A DNA stretch of 64,000 nucleotides, taken from an uncultured Parafilimonas sp. (GTDB lineage Bacteria; Bacteroidota; Bacteroidia; Chitinophagales; Chitinophagaceae). Position numbers and translations under genes: made by a program. The notes under the pieces are model-generated. The model was not told where the DNA came from. It ran no database searches and saw only the letters and a program-made list of their open reading frames with translations. Below, one piece after another: positions 28,246-38,200 of the stretch. Each line of letters opens with the position of its first letter. Position 1 is the first letter of the stretch. The stretch is taken from assembly GCA_937892395.1 (NCBI GenBank), contig CALAGJ010000111.1:1-64000 (forward strand), read 5' to 3'.

Positions 28246-29211
28246 ATGGATTTACAGCTAATAATGAGCAATCTTACAAATCCTACACTACTTTTTTTTA
28301 TTTTGGGGATAATAGCAGTTTTCATAAAATCTGATTTGGAAATACCCGATCAGATATCAAAATTTTTATCTCTTTATTTGTTATTTTCTATTGGCTTTAA
28401 AGGTGGAATGGAACTGGCACATAGCGGCTTTACAAAAGAAGTAGGCCTTACATTATTGATAGCTGTAATATTAGCACTCTTGGTACCAGTATATGCATAT
28501 TTTATACTACGTAGGAAATTGGATGTTTATAATGCTGGTGCTGTTGCTGCTACATACGGATCAGTAAGTGCAGTAACATTTATAACTGCTACTTCTTTTC
28601 TACAGGATAAAGGAGTGGATTATGGGGGCCACATGGTTGCTGCTATGGCATTAATGGAATCTCCGGCAATAATTATTGGTGTAATTCTCATTAGGCGATA
28701 TAGTAATAAATCGGGGCCTGCTCATCATTCCTTATTAGACATACTGCGTGAGGCCTTCAGTAACGGTTCTGTATTAATGATACTGGGTAGTTTATTCGTG
28801 GGACTATTATCTAACCCACAACAGGCACTTGAGTTCAAACCTTTTACAAGTGATATTTTTAAGGGATTTCTTGCTTTATTTCTCTTGGATATGGGCATTA
28901 CAGCGGCAAAGCGTTTTAAAGCATTTGTAAATGCTGGATGGTTTCTAGTTTTGTTTGGTCTTATAGTTCCTTTAGCTAATGCAGCTATTGTTATTTTTGT
29001 AAGTCATTTGCTCGGTGTTAGTGATGGTAATGCGTTCTTGCTTGCAGTGTTGAGTAGTAGTGCCTCTTATATAGCGGTACCTGCTGCACTTAGATTGGCT
29101 ATACCACAGGCTGACCCAGGTTTGTACATTCCAATGGCACTGGGTGTTACATTCCCTTTCAATATTGTAATTGGAATACCTGTTTATTTCTACTTGTTAG
29201 GCATTTTATAA
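28246..29211 (+). CDS. SbtA-like sodium-dependent bicarbonate permease
   Basis: A 321-residue inner-membrane protein with about 10 hydrophobic segments. FLSLYLLFSIGFKGGMELA and AAATYGSVSAVTF (GAVAATYGSVSAVT) match the SbtA (DUF897) family of Na+/HCO3- symporters first described in cyanobacteria. Homologues are widespread in heterotrophs, where the substrate is less certain. It lacks a neighbouring SbtB PII-like gene. The start at 28264 (MSNLTNP) is an alternative. It runs in the same direction as the phosphatase and may be cotranscribed, though no functional link is evident. Confidence 0.8.
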   Translation: MDLQLIMSNLTNPTLLFFILGIIAVFIKSDLEIPDQISKFLSLYLLFSIGFKGGMELAHSGFTKEVGLTLLIAVILALLVPVYAYFILRRKLDVYNAGAVAATYGSVSAVTFITATSFLQDKGVDYGGHMVAAMALMESPAIIIGVILIRRYSNKSGPAHHSLLDILREAFSNGSVLMILGSLFVGLLSNPQQALEFKPFTSDIFKGFLALFLLDMGITAAKRFKAFVNAGWFLVLFGLIVPLANAAIVIFVSHLLGVSDGNAFLLAVLSSSASYIAVPAALRLAIPQADPGLYIPMALGVTFPFNIVIGIPVYFYLLGIL

Positions 29212-29215
29212 AAAA

Positions 29216-29446
29216 TCAAGGTACAGGGTCAAAACCTTTTCCCCCACCGGGTCTACATTTACTAATGCGTTGGATAGAAAGTACAAATCCTTTCAATAGT
29301 CCATGCTTTTTAAAAGCATCTGCTGCATACTGAGAGCAGGTGGGTGTAAATCGGCATTTTGGCCCAAGCAGGGGCGATATGCCATATTGATAAATTTTTA
29401 TTAAAAGCAAGAATGGAAATACAACTATTTTTTTAAGCCAATGCAT
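29216..29446 (-). CDS. yidD: Membrane protein insertion efficiency factor YidD
   Basis: A 76-residue membrane-associated protein with family motifs [26 protein letters not shown] and [14 protein letters not shown]. It helps insertion of inner-membrane proteins together with YidC. Its ATG shares one base with the stop of rnpA, the classic arrangement; yidC is not in the window. Confidence 0.95.
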   Translation of the reverse strand: MHWLKKIVVFPFLLLIKIYQYGISPLLGPKCRFTPTCSQYAADAFKKHGLLKGFVLSIQRISKCRPGGGKGFDPVP

Positions 29447-29835
29447 CAGATTGTTTTTAAAATTTTTTCAATGAGTTTTTTTATTTGCGACTGTACTTCA
29501 ACAAATTCTGGTATTTGCGTACCAGTATAAACAAAAAAAAGAGACGCTTTGCTGTGATGCTTTTGCAATACTGATTCGAGTATATACTTTTCTAAACGCC
29601 AACTTTCTCTTAGCAACCTTTTGATGCGATTGCGCTGTGCCGCTTTTTTAAAATGTCTGCTGCTTACACTCACTGCTGCTTTTGAAATGACGCTGCTATC
29701 AACTACATTATTTTCTATGGTATAGATCACCCTTACGGGGAATGAATGTAAAGAGTTGCCAGTTTGAAAAAGTGATGCAATCGCTTTGCGGCTTTTGAGC
29801 TTTTGATGTTTATTGTATGTAAATGATGTTGCCAA
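29446..29835 (-). CDS. rnpA: Ribonuclease P protein component
   Basis: A 129-residue basic protein that assists the RNase P RNA in maturing tRNA 5' ends. It begins near [13 protein letters not shown] and has the family RNR-like motif ([18 protein letters not shown]) at about 65-82. It overlaps yidD by one base. The usual upstream partner rpmH is not present; the next gene upstream on this strand is rimO, 78 bp away. Confidence 0.93.
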   Translation of the reverse strand: MATSFTYNKHQKLKSRKAIASLFQTGNSLHSFPVRVIYTIENNVVDSSVISKAAVSVSSRHFKKAAQRNRIKRLLRESWRLEKYILESVLQKHHSKASLFFVYTGTQIPEFVEVQSQIKKLIEKILKTI

Positions 29836-29913
29836 ATACTGTGTATGCTAAAAGTTTTTTGAGCTGGATTTTACATGTCAATTTATGTAACAACATTATT
29901 CCATAAAATATTC

Positions 29914-31224
29914 CTATTCAACAACCTCACCTTCTAAGTCGTAGTCATAGGCTTTTGTCATTTTAACCTGAACAAAATCTCCAGGAGCCAATTTTCTTTT
30001 ACTATGTATGACTACTTCATTATCCACTTCTACACTATCAAACTCTGTACGGCCTAAATATCTTCCTGCTTCTTTTTTATCGATAATCACTTTAAAAACC
30101 TTGCCTATTTTTTCTTGATTTTTTTCATAACTTATTTCCTGTTGCACTTCCATTATTTCCTGCGCTCTGGACTGTTTTTCTTCCGCAGTTATATCGTCAT
30201 TTAAAGTATACGCTCCGGTTCCTTCTTCATGACTGTATGTAAAAATGCCAACCCGGTCAAAACGATGTTTTACAAGAAATGATTTCAATTCTTCTACATC
30301 ATCTCTTGTTTCTCCGGGAAATCCAGCAATGAGTGTAGTTCTCAAACAAATACCCGGCAATTTATTGCGTATAGCTGCAATGGTTTCTTCCACTTCTTCT
30401 TTTGTACTTTGCCTTTTCATGGCTTGTAGCATATTGCTACTGGCATGCTGTAGTGGCATATCGAGATAATTGCAGATATTTTCCCGTTCTTTCATTACAT
30501 CCAATATCTCAAGTGGAAATTTATTAGGGTATGCATAATGTAATCTAATCCATTCCAACCCTTTTACATCGCTCAATCTTTTTAGTAAATCTGCTAATTT
30601 TCTTTGCTTATAAATATCAAGACCATAGTAGGTAAGCTCCTGCGCTATGATCATTATTTCCTTAGTGCCTTTTTTTACCAAACCCTCTGCCTCTGATACA
30701 ATATCTTCCATTGTTTTACTGATATGGCCACCACGCATTAATGGTATGGCGCAGAATGCACAGGTTCTATTGCAGCCTTCACTTATTTTGAGATAGGCAT
30801 AATGTTGAGGAGTGCCCAATATTCTTTCACCGAGCAACTCTTTTTTATAATCTGCATTAAATTGTTGCAATAAAAATGGAAGCTCAAGTGTGCCAAACCA
30901 TGCATCTACTTCGGGAATTTCAAGTTCAAGATCATTTCTATAGCGCTCACTTAGGCATCCGGTTACATACACTTTATCGAGTCGGCCTCTGCGTTTTAAA
31001 TCAACTTGCTCTAATATTGTTTGAACACTTTCTTCTTTTGCTTTGTCTATAAATCCGCAGGTGTTTACAACAACAATATTGTGGTCTAATTTTTTGTTTT
31101 CGTGTACTACCATTATGTCATTGGCGGCCAGTTGTCCACTGAGTACTTCACTGTCCACCAAGTTTTTACTACAGCCCAGTGTTATGATATTTACTTTATC
31201 TTTTTCTAATTTACCTGCTTTCAT
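29914..31224 (-). CDS. rimO: Ribosomal protein S12 methylthiotransferase RimO
   Basis: A 436-residue radical-SAM enzyme that adds a methylthio group to an Asp of ribosomal protein S12. The N-terminal UPF0004 domain has cluster cysteines in LGCSKNLVDSE, NTCGFID and TGCLSER. The radical-SAM triad is in EGCNRTCAFCAIPLMRG, and a TRAM domain ends the protein. The IDVAKEES-type context (IDKAKEESVQTI) separates RimO from MiaB. The frame continues to 31245, but MKAGKLEKDKVNI at 31224 fits the family start. No other ribosomal gene is next to it. Confidence 0.95.
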   Translation of the reverse strand: MKAGKLEKDKVNIITLGCSKNLVDSEVLSGQLAANDIMVVHENKKLDHNIVVVNTCGFIDKAKEESVQTILEQVDLKRRGRLDKVYVTGCLSERYRNDLELEIPEVDAWFGTLELPFLLQQFNADYKKELLGERILGTPQHYAYLKISEGCNRTCAFCAIPLMRGGHISKTMEDIVSEAEGLVKKGTKEIMIIAQELTYYGLDIYKQRKLADLLKRLSDVKGLEWIRLHYAYPNKFPLEILDVMKERENICNYLDMPLQHASSNMLQAMKRQSTKEEVEETIAAIRNKLPGICLRTTLIAGFPGETRDDVEELKSFLVKHRFDRVGIFTYSHEEGTGAYTLNDDITAEEKQSRAQEIMEVQQEISYEKNQEKIGKVFKVIIDKKEAGRYLGRTEFDSVEVDNEVVIHSKRKLAPGDFVQVKMTKAYDYDLEGEVVE

Positions 31225-31340
31225 TGATTGAGCAAAAGTAAGCAATGCGGTTATAAGTACTAAAATTCAATCTGACAGTTGGTGATGAATCAGTCTGTTT
31301 AGGAATAACCAACTATTTGCAAATAAGCGTTTTGAAAATA

Positions 31341-32225
31341 TCAACAAATAGCATCTGCACATGCTACAAATTGCTGTCGATACTGTGTGGGTGATGTACC
31401 GATAAATTTTTTAAATGTGCGATTAAAAGAAATTACATTTTGAAATCCGGTGTGGTAAGCTATTTCAGATATTCTATAATCTTTGTTTAAAATAAGTTTA
31501 CATGCTTCTTTGATTCTTATTTCTGTGAGATAGGAATAGTAAGTTCTATTGGTTTGTTTTTTGAAGTATTTGCAGAAATTAGAAACACTCATATTTACTA
31601 TTGCAGCTACTTTGCATAATAAAATTTCGTTTGAAAAATTTTGCTTTGTGTATTGGTGTATTTTATGAATTCTGCTTCCATTCATTTCAGTATCCAAAAA
31701 ACTTACTGATTTATCCGATAGTATCACAAGTCCTGAAGGCTGCTTACTGATATAGTCAATCAATTGAAAAAGATTCAGCAATGCAGCAAATCTATTCGCT
31801 CCCTTTAGTTGTGTCATCTTTTGAAAGATGAACTCCTTTTGCAGACCTGTAATTTGTAAGCTTTGTGCTGCATTCAACAAAAACTTACTAATGTGCAAAA
31901 ATTCAGGTATTTGATTCAGTGCATTCAAGAGACCTGCATGATCAAAAAGCAGGTGAATAAAAAACGGAGGTTCGCTTGATGTAGACTGTGCATCAAACAT
32001 GTGTGCCTGATTAGCACCTATTACAAAAAGGTCTCCAGCTTTAAATGGATATTTGGTGTTTTCAATATGCAGTAACCCATGCCCAGATACGATTAAAGTA
32101 ATTTGTGTTTCTTTATGATAATGATAGGTACTAAATCCGTAGGAAAAAGAATCATCAAGAATAAAGCAGGTTTGTGCGGCTGTTGTGGTAAGAAATAACT
32201 GAGGTGCTTGTATTGGCATGGTCAT
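31341..32225 (-). CDS. AraC-family transcriptional regulator
   Basis: A 294-residue regulator. The N-terminal half is a cupin-like sensor domain (FSTYHYHKETQITLIVSGHG, FKAGDLFVIGANQAHMF). The C-terminal ~100 residues carry two helix-turn-helix units (VAAIVNMSVSNFCKYFKKQ and ISEIAYHTGFQNVISFNRTFKKF) as in AraC/XylS DNA-binding domains. Such regulators usually control a nearby sugar or uptake gene. Here the immediate upstream neighbour on the same strand is a decayed GntP-type permease, so its original target may be lost. ATG at 32225 or 32219. Confidence 0.88.
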   Translation of the reverse strand: MTMPIQAPQLFLTTTAAQTCFILDDSFSYGFSTYHYHKETQITLIVSGHGLLHIENTKYPFKAGDLFVIGANQAHMFDAQSTSSEPPFFIHLLFDHAGLLNALNQIPEFLHISKFLLNAAQSLQITGLQKEFIFQKMTQLKGANRFAALLNLFQLIDYISKQPSGLVILSDKSVSFLDTEMNGSRIHKIHQYTKQNFSNEILLCKVAAIVNMSVSNFCKYFKKQTNRTYYSYLTEIRIKEACKLILNKDYRISEIAYHTGFQNVISFNRTFKKFIGTSPTQYRQQFVACADAIC

Positions 32226-32321
32226 GGCGTTTTAAAATTATTATAAAAATCGTGCAATATTTTTGCGCAATCGGTTGACTGATTTTGTTTTTTTAATAAA
32301 TAGCACTTATTTACAATTAAA

Positions 32322-33147
32322 TTAGATTGTTTGCAAAAAATACAAACATTTGTTAGGAAAAAATATATAAAAATCCACTACAAATGTGAGTATGCTTTTT
32401 TCTACAGAACTTTGATTGGGCAAAAAAGATAGCAAACATATAATCAGGAATAGGCAGGCAGACAGCAATGCTGAAATAAAACTAACGATTCTTCCGGGTA
32501 AATCTTTTATAGGATTTTGTTGGCGAAAAAGTTTTGGCTGTGTTATACTAATACCCTTTAGCGTGGAGGCAAAGAGTGGACCGGCTACAATCACAGTCGG
32601 TATTGCAATGAGTAAGCCATAGAATAAAACTTTGCCGGGTGAAGCATTGTTTTGGGCACAAAAAGCTATTGGAGATGGTTGAGGTGGCAATAACCCATGA
32701 GTAACTGAAAGTGCTGCCAGCATTGGAATGCTGATGACGAATGCATGAGTACCAGTTCTATAAATGATAGTGAAAGCGAGTGGCACTAGCAAAACAAAAC
32801 CCACGTTATAAAATAATGGAATTCCAACTATGAAACCCTAATCAGCATGCCCCATTGAAGGTATCTTGCACCAAACAAATGAATGAATGCAGTTGAAATA
32901 CTTTGTGCTGCACCAGATTCTGCAACTAGTTTTCCAAACATGGCACCCAAAGTAATGACAACAGCAAGCTCACCCAACATAGCACCAAAACCGGTTTTTA
33001 TAGAACCTGTAATTTTACCTAATGGAATGCCTAATAACAAACCACCTATTACGGACACAATCAAAAACGACAGAAATGGATGCACTTTACCCAAGCAATG
33101 AGAATAGGAAGGACAAGCAAAATAACAGTAAGTATCAACAACAGCAT
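32322..33147 (-). pseudogene. Decayed GntP-family gluconate/H+ symporter (two frameshifts, C-terminal half missing)
   Basis: Reading from the ATG at 33147, MLLLILTVILLVLPILIA is a normal GntP start. The frame breaks near 33095 (one base lost), continues in another frame with VHPFLSFLIVSVIGGLLLG and FGAMLGELAVVITLGAMFG, breaks again near 32837 (one base lost; restored reading GFIVGIPLFYNVGFVLLVP), then runs through LAALSVTHGLLPPQPSP and IIAIPT-like LLIAIPTVIVAGPLF. It ends after about 275 codons in unrelated residues, while family members are about 430-450. GntP proteins import gluconate and related acids with protons. The gene is dead as read, unless these are sequencing errors. Confidence 0.88.
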
Positions 33148-33215
33148 ATTGTCGTCGTATTAGCCAATAGTTCATTAAATTTACTAGAACATTTATCTTA
33201 ATTTACAAACCATTT

Positions 33216-33923
33216 CTATCTTTTAAATAGCCTTGTTTCTATTTTCTTAATGATATCATCTCTGTACGATTTGCCCAAAGGAAGTTTAAGTGTACCCATC
33301 AGTATTTCATTAGAATCTATAGCATCCACGGCTTGTACATTTACTATATAGGATTTATGAATGCGAAAAAATAAATCGCCAGGGAGTTTTTCTTCAATTC
33401 CTTTAAAGGTCAGATATGCTACATACTTTCGAAGGGCTGTGTGTATCACTACATAATTACTCATACTTTCTATATACTTAATCTCTGCGGTTGTTATTTT
33501 TTCCAATTTTTGATTGACCTTAATAAAGAAAAAATCTGTATTCGCATTGATTACAGTAGGGGATTTTTTTTGAAGAAACTCCTGTGCTTTTAATGCGGCT
33601 TTAAAAAATCTGGAGAAGCTAATGGGTTTCAATAAATAATCCAATACCTCCAATTCAAAACCTTCTATGGCATATTGTGGATAGGCAGTTGTAAAAATAA
33701 CTAAAGGAGGATTGGACAATGACTTTAAGAAATCGATGCCATTTAATTGTGGCATTTGAATATCTAAAAATATTAAGTCAATTGATTCTGTTTTAAGCAG
33801 GCTGGCAGCTTCAACCCCATTTTTACATTCTGCCACAACAGATAAAAAATCAACTTGTTCTATGTGTTCTATGATACCCTTGCGGGCAATGGGCTCATCA
33901 TCAATAACAAGGCATTTAATCAT
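33216..33923 (-). CDS. LytTR-family response regulator
   Basis: A 235-residue transcription factor. The receiver domain has the acidic pair DDEP (residues 8-9), the phosphoacceptor Asp54 in LIFLDIQMPQ, the Thr of IFTTAYP and the Lys of YLLKPIS. The C-terminal ~100 residues (FFFIKVNQKLEKITTAEIKYIESM, RIHKSYIVN) form a LytTR DNA-binding domain, which normally binds direct repeats about 21-22 bp apart. It lies 110 bp after the sensor kinase gene on the same strand. The three 21-bp-spaced repeats in the promoter upstream of that kinase are its probable targets. Confidence 0.93.
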   Translation of the reverse strand: MIKCLVIDDEPIARKGIIEHIEQVDFLSVVAECKNGVEAASLLKTESIDLIFLDIQMPQLNGIDFLKSLSNPPLVIFTTAYPQYAIEGFELEVLDYLLKPISFSRFFKAALKAQEFLQKKSPTVINANTDFFFIKVNQKLEKITTAEIKYIESMSNYVVIHTALRKYVAYLTFKGIEEKLPGDLFFRIHKSYIVNVQAVDAIDSNEILMGTLKLPLGKSYRDDIIKKIETRLFKR

Positions 33924-34033
33924 TAAATTTTAATTTAAGTTTAAGCATTAGTTGATTCTTTAATTAGGAACAAATTAATTAGCAAAAAAGTATTGAAAAC
34001 AATTCTACTTCATTTGATACTATTCATTAATTT

Positions 34034-35134
34034 TCAGGATTGCAAGGAAAATTGATCGGCCGATTCATTCTTTGCAGTATTACTTATTCTAACCGAAGCG
34101 TTATACAAACCAATAACTAATATCACCTTAAATCTATTGTCCTCTTGTTTATTGGTCAATAAATGATTTCCGGGATAGAGTAGCTCCAATCTGCGTTTTA
34201 AATTCTTATATCCAATGCCACCACTATTCATCAGTAATGCCGTTTTATGGCTTGTATTTTCTGTATTGGTTATTTGCGCTTGCAGTCTTCCTTGTATGTG
34301 CTCTAAACGAATATGTATTTCATTTTTTGAAGGCTCTTTATGATTGGATATATATTTAAAAGCATTCTCAATCAAGGGCTGTATGAGTAAAGGGGCAATA
34401 TAAGAACCGCTCAATGCTTCGTCAATTTCCAATCGTATATCTGTGCCTTCTTCTAAGCGAAGGCTTTGCATTTGCACATAGTTTTTTATGTACTGCACTT
34501 CTCTTTCTATAGCTATTCGGTCATGCACACATTCATACAATTGGTAACGCAGCATTTCACTCATTTTTTCAATTGAAGATCTGGCAGGTGCATTGGATTT
34601 GTCTATCTGAAAGTATATTGTATTCAACATATTGAACAGAAAATGCGGATTTATTTGTGCCCTCAAAAAATCAAGTTCTGTGCGCACTTTTTCTTTTTCT
34701 AATTTGAATCGGTCAGACATAATTTTAAGACCTCCACCTATAAAAATACATAACAGATTATTCCATACACCCATATAATAAACGTATAAAATATCCTCCT
34801 TTGGAGGAATGACAGATAGCCTGTTATCTACAAAATGAAGTATGAAGCGGATAAGCAGTATTTGACAGGGTACTAACAATATTAGAAGGAGTAAAAGCCC
34901 TGCTATTAATTGAAGATATTTTTTCTGATATAAAAAACGGGGTACAAAATAGTATGCCGTTAAGTAAAACGGAATACAGGACGCAAGTGGTACCAATATA
35001 GACTGGCCTATATATAATTCATTATTATATGACGTATCATAGTCAGTCACATAAAGGAAAAGACCAATCAAACACCAGAAAAAAACATGCAGCAGCTTGT
35101 AGTCAAATAACCATTTAGATAAACGAGTATTCAT
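34034..35134 (-). CDS. LytS/YehU-type sensor histidine kinase
   Basis: A 366-residue inner-membrane kinase. Four hydrophobic segments lie in the first 130 residues (LLHVFFWCLIGLFLYV; ILVPLASCIPFYLTAYYF; LQLIAGLLLLLILLVP; YMGVWNNLLCIFIGGGL). The His_kinase domain follows with phosphoacceptor His164 in INPHFLFNMLN, an N-box PLIENAFKY and a GGIGYKNLKRRLELLY lid. The frame extends to 35179, but the start at 35134 (MNTRLSKW) leaves room for the divergent promoter. Its partner is the LytTR regulator downstream. The divergent neighbour is a PPC-repeat surface protein, which I infer is a target. The signal sensed is unknown. Confidence 0.92.
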   Translation of the reverse strand: MNTRLSKWLFDYKLLHVFFWCLIGLFLYVTDYDTSYNNELYIGQSILVPLASCIPFYLTAYYFVPRFLYQKKYLQLIAGLLLLLILLVPCQILLIRFILHFVDNRLSVIPPKEDILYVYYMGVWNNLLCIFIGGGLKIMSDRFKLEKEKVRTELDFLRAQINPHFLFNMLNTIYFQIDKSNAPARSSIEKMSEMLRYQLYECVHDRIAIEREVQYIKNYVQMQSLRLEEGTDIRLEIDEALSGSYIAPLLIQPLIENAFKYISNHKEPSKNEIHIRLEHIQGRLQAQITNTENTSHKTALLMNSGGIGYKNLKRRLELLYPGNHLLTNKQEDNRFKVILVIGLYNASVRISNTAKNESADQFSLQS

Positions 35135-35185
35135 ATTTCTGAATTGATGCAAACATCCTTCAATTGCATGACAAGGCAATTTTTT

Positions 35186-35237
35186 TTGTCAAGTAAAAAC
35201 AGTTGTTTGTCAAGTATTTTTTATCACTTGTCAAGTA
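35186..35237 (+). promoter_or_regulatory. Triple direct repeat operator, 21-bp period (probable LytTR binding sites)
   Basis: The 10-mer TTGTCAAGTA occurs exactly at 35186, 35207 and 35228, i.e. at two exact 21-bp steps (two helical turns). The array sits midway between the divergent kinase gene and PPC-repeat gene: 31 nt from the TTTG of a -7 box on the right and 32 nt from a TTTG on the left. LytTR regulators are known to bind 9-bp direct repeats at this spacing. Confidence 0.75.
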
Positions 35238-35264
35238 CAGCAAAAGGGTACAATTTCAGCTATA

Positions 35265-35272
35265 TACATTTG
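35265..35272 (+). promoter_or_regulatory. -7 element of the PPC-repeat gene promoter
   Basis: TACATTTG matches TAnnTTTG and lies 27 nt before the ATG at 35300. No -33 TTTG is seen; the third operator repeat ends 27 nt upstream, as for an activator-dependent promoter. Confidence 0.5.
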
Positions 35273-35299
35273 AATTTGATAACAATAAAATCTGTAATT

Positions 35300-38200
35300 A
35301 TGCGTAAACATTTACTTTCATTGTTGCTACTTATCATTGTAAGTAGTAGCACAGCAAGGGCGGCTGAATCAGAGCCCAATGACACATGGAATACTGCGGA
35401 TGTACTTACCGCAGGAGTTGCTCAAACCGGCACCATTACTACATCTTCAGATATTGATTGGTTTAAACTGCGCATCAATCAAGATGGGCAAATTAATTTT
35501 TCCGGAGGTGCTACTACGACCGGGTGCCTCACCTTTCAATTGTTTGATACATTAGGAACTATTGCCGTAAACGGTACTATCTTTAATTGTGGTGGCATTA
35601 GTAATCAGTCCACAAATGGGCTTGCCGCTGGTACTTTTTATCTGAAGATAATCTCTTCTGACAACAATGTCAATTATTCTTTTACACTCACACTCACAGC
35701 TGCTACACCAGCAATTGATACCGAACCCAATAATACTTTCTCCACTGCTATCACACAAGCACTGAATGGAAGCAACACAGGTCATTTAGGCTACTACTTT
35801 AATAATAAAAGAGATAGTATAGACTGGTATAAAATAGTTACTACTGCCAATGGTGCTTTAAAATTATCTTATACAGGCAATAGCGGCAACTGTGTCTATT
35901 TTCAATTGTTCGACAACAATGGTACTACAGCTTTAAATGCAGAAGTATTTAATTGCGGAAGTACAAATAATCAGACCACTGATGGGCTTGCCCCAGGCAC
36001 TTATTATGTAAGAATAAGACAGGGTAGTGGCAATGAATTTGTTACTTATACCTTATCCAATAGTTTTATTGCACCTCCGGTGAATACTGACGCAGAGCCC
36101 AATAGTACCCGTGCTACAGCCAAAGTAATTCCACTCAACGGCTCTGTAAATGGTCATATTGGTTACCGGTCAAACGGTGGATTGAGAGACACTTTAGACT
36201 GGTGGAAATTTACCACAAATGTAGCTGGCAAGGTGCAGATATTCTATACAGGGAATAGTGGAGATTGTGCCTATTTCCAATTGTTTGACAACAATGCCAC
36301 AACTGCATTATCTAATGAGGCATTTAACTGTGGCAGCTCAAATTCTCTTTCAGTCGATGGGCTAAATCCCGGTACCTATTATGTAAGAGTAAGACCTCAA
36401 AACAACACAACCAGTTTTGCAACTTACACACTCAAAGACACACTCATACTTCCTCCCGTAAGTACTGACCCTGAGTCCAACAACACCGCTGTCCAAGCTG
36501 CTACAATAGCACAAAATGGCTCGGTTAATGGACAAATTGGATATTACTACAACGGTATTAGAGATACTTTGGATTGGTATAAATTGACAACAAATGCAGC
36601 AGGTGCTGTGAAGGTATTTTATACAGGCCTCTCCGGTAGTTGTGCTTACTTCCAGATGTTTGACAACAATACCACTACAGCAGTATCAAACGAAGCGTTT
36701 AATTGTGGCAGTACAAATTCTTTTACTGTCGATGGGCTTAATCCCGGCACCTATTTTATAAGAATAAGACCCGGCGATAATACAAGTCAATATGCTACAT
36801 ACACTTTAAAAGATACACTAATTTTACCGTTGGTGGCCCCTGATGTAGAACCCAATAATCAGCCAAGCCTTGCTGTTACAAAACTGGTAAATTCAACAGT
36901 AACCGGACAAGTAGGTTATTATTACAATGGCGTTAGAGACACCGCAGATTGGTATAAAATAAATTTGCCATCCAGCGGCGGACTTCAGCTTCAATATACT
37001 GGCAATAGTGGTGGCTGTGCTTATTTTCAACTTTTTGATACAGTTATCAATGGCATTCTTGCACCAAGAAATAATGAAGTATTTAACTGCGGAAGCACCA
37101 GCACGCAAAATACGGATGGCTTAGCCAATGGTACTTATTATGTACGCATACGTCCGGGTACATTAGGTAGCGATATACCTTCTTATACATTAAAAGATAC
37201 TTTGATTACCCTGCCCCCTGACAATGATAACAAACCAAATGACAGACCATTTCAGGGTCAAACACTACCGGCTAACAATACAGTAACGGGCAATATTGGC
37301 TATAGTTTTAATGCCATGAGAGATAGTGCTGACTGGGCTCGTATCAACTACACCGGCTCTGGAAACTTGAACTTACAATTCTCATCACTATCAAGAGCAT
37401 TTGCAGGGCCAACCTGTTTATATATCAAAGTGTATAGTGATACGAATGTAGCTCCTATCAATACAACATTCAATTGTGGAAGTACATCAAATATCAATCT
37501 TAGCGGGCTTACCCAAGGATATTATTATGTAAAAGTAGAAACGAGTAATCCTTCTGTCGACTTCGGCCAATACAGTCTTTCTAATTCTTTTGCCGAAGTT
37601 AATAAAGCAAGTATAACACTTGTAAGTAGTACACAACCTACAGATTGCAACCCTACAGGAGTACTAAGGGTGCAGTGTAGCGGAAGCAAAGCACCATATA
37701 CACTACGCTTATTCCGTTTTGGTGTGTTAGATAGAGTAGTGCGAATCAACAATACTTCGCCCACAAATATTACAGGCTTATCCAATGGAATATGGACAGG
37801 CAGGGTATTTGGAGATGGCGCATCTGATACTGCTTTTGGTGTATTGGCAGCTGCTATACTTATGCCGGTACCAACGAGTTTAAGCACTACAAATATCACC
37901 AGTACACAGGCCAGGCTAAACTTTAGCAACTTTACACCTTGCATAGATGGCTATGGTATTCAATACAGGAAACTCGGTGACATACCTTGGATATTAGATA
38001 CTGCCCGCCAGAGTCCATTTACTCTTCGTGGACTTACATCGGCTACTACATACCAATGGCGTGTGGCCAGTGCTGATACGGCAAATGGACAAACAGCTGT
38101 AAGTGCTTTTTCAGCCATTGCACAGTTTACGACTGCGGGTTCATTGATGGTGGCGAACGATAGATCCGAAACAGAAAATGAACAAACTGTTGCTGGCTCT

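Noticed and set aside
35400..37600. Regular repeats that could suggest a tandem DNA array or CRISPR
   Set aside because: The period (about 350 bp) and divergence correspond to repeated PPC protein domains in one open frame.
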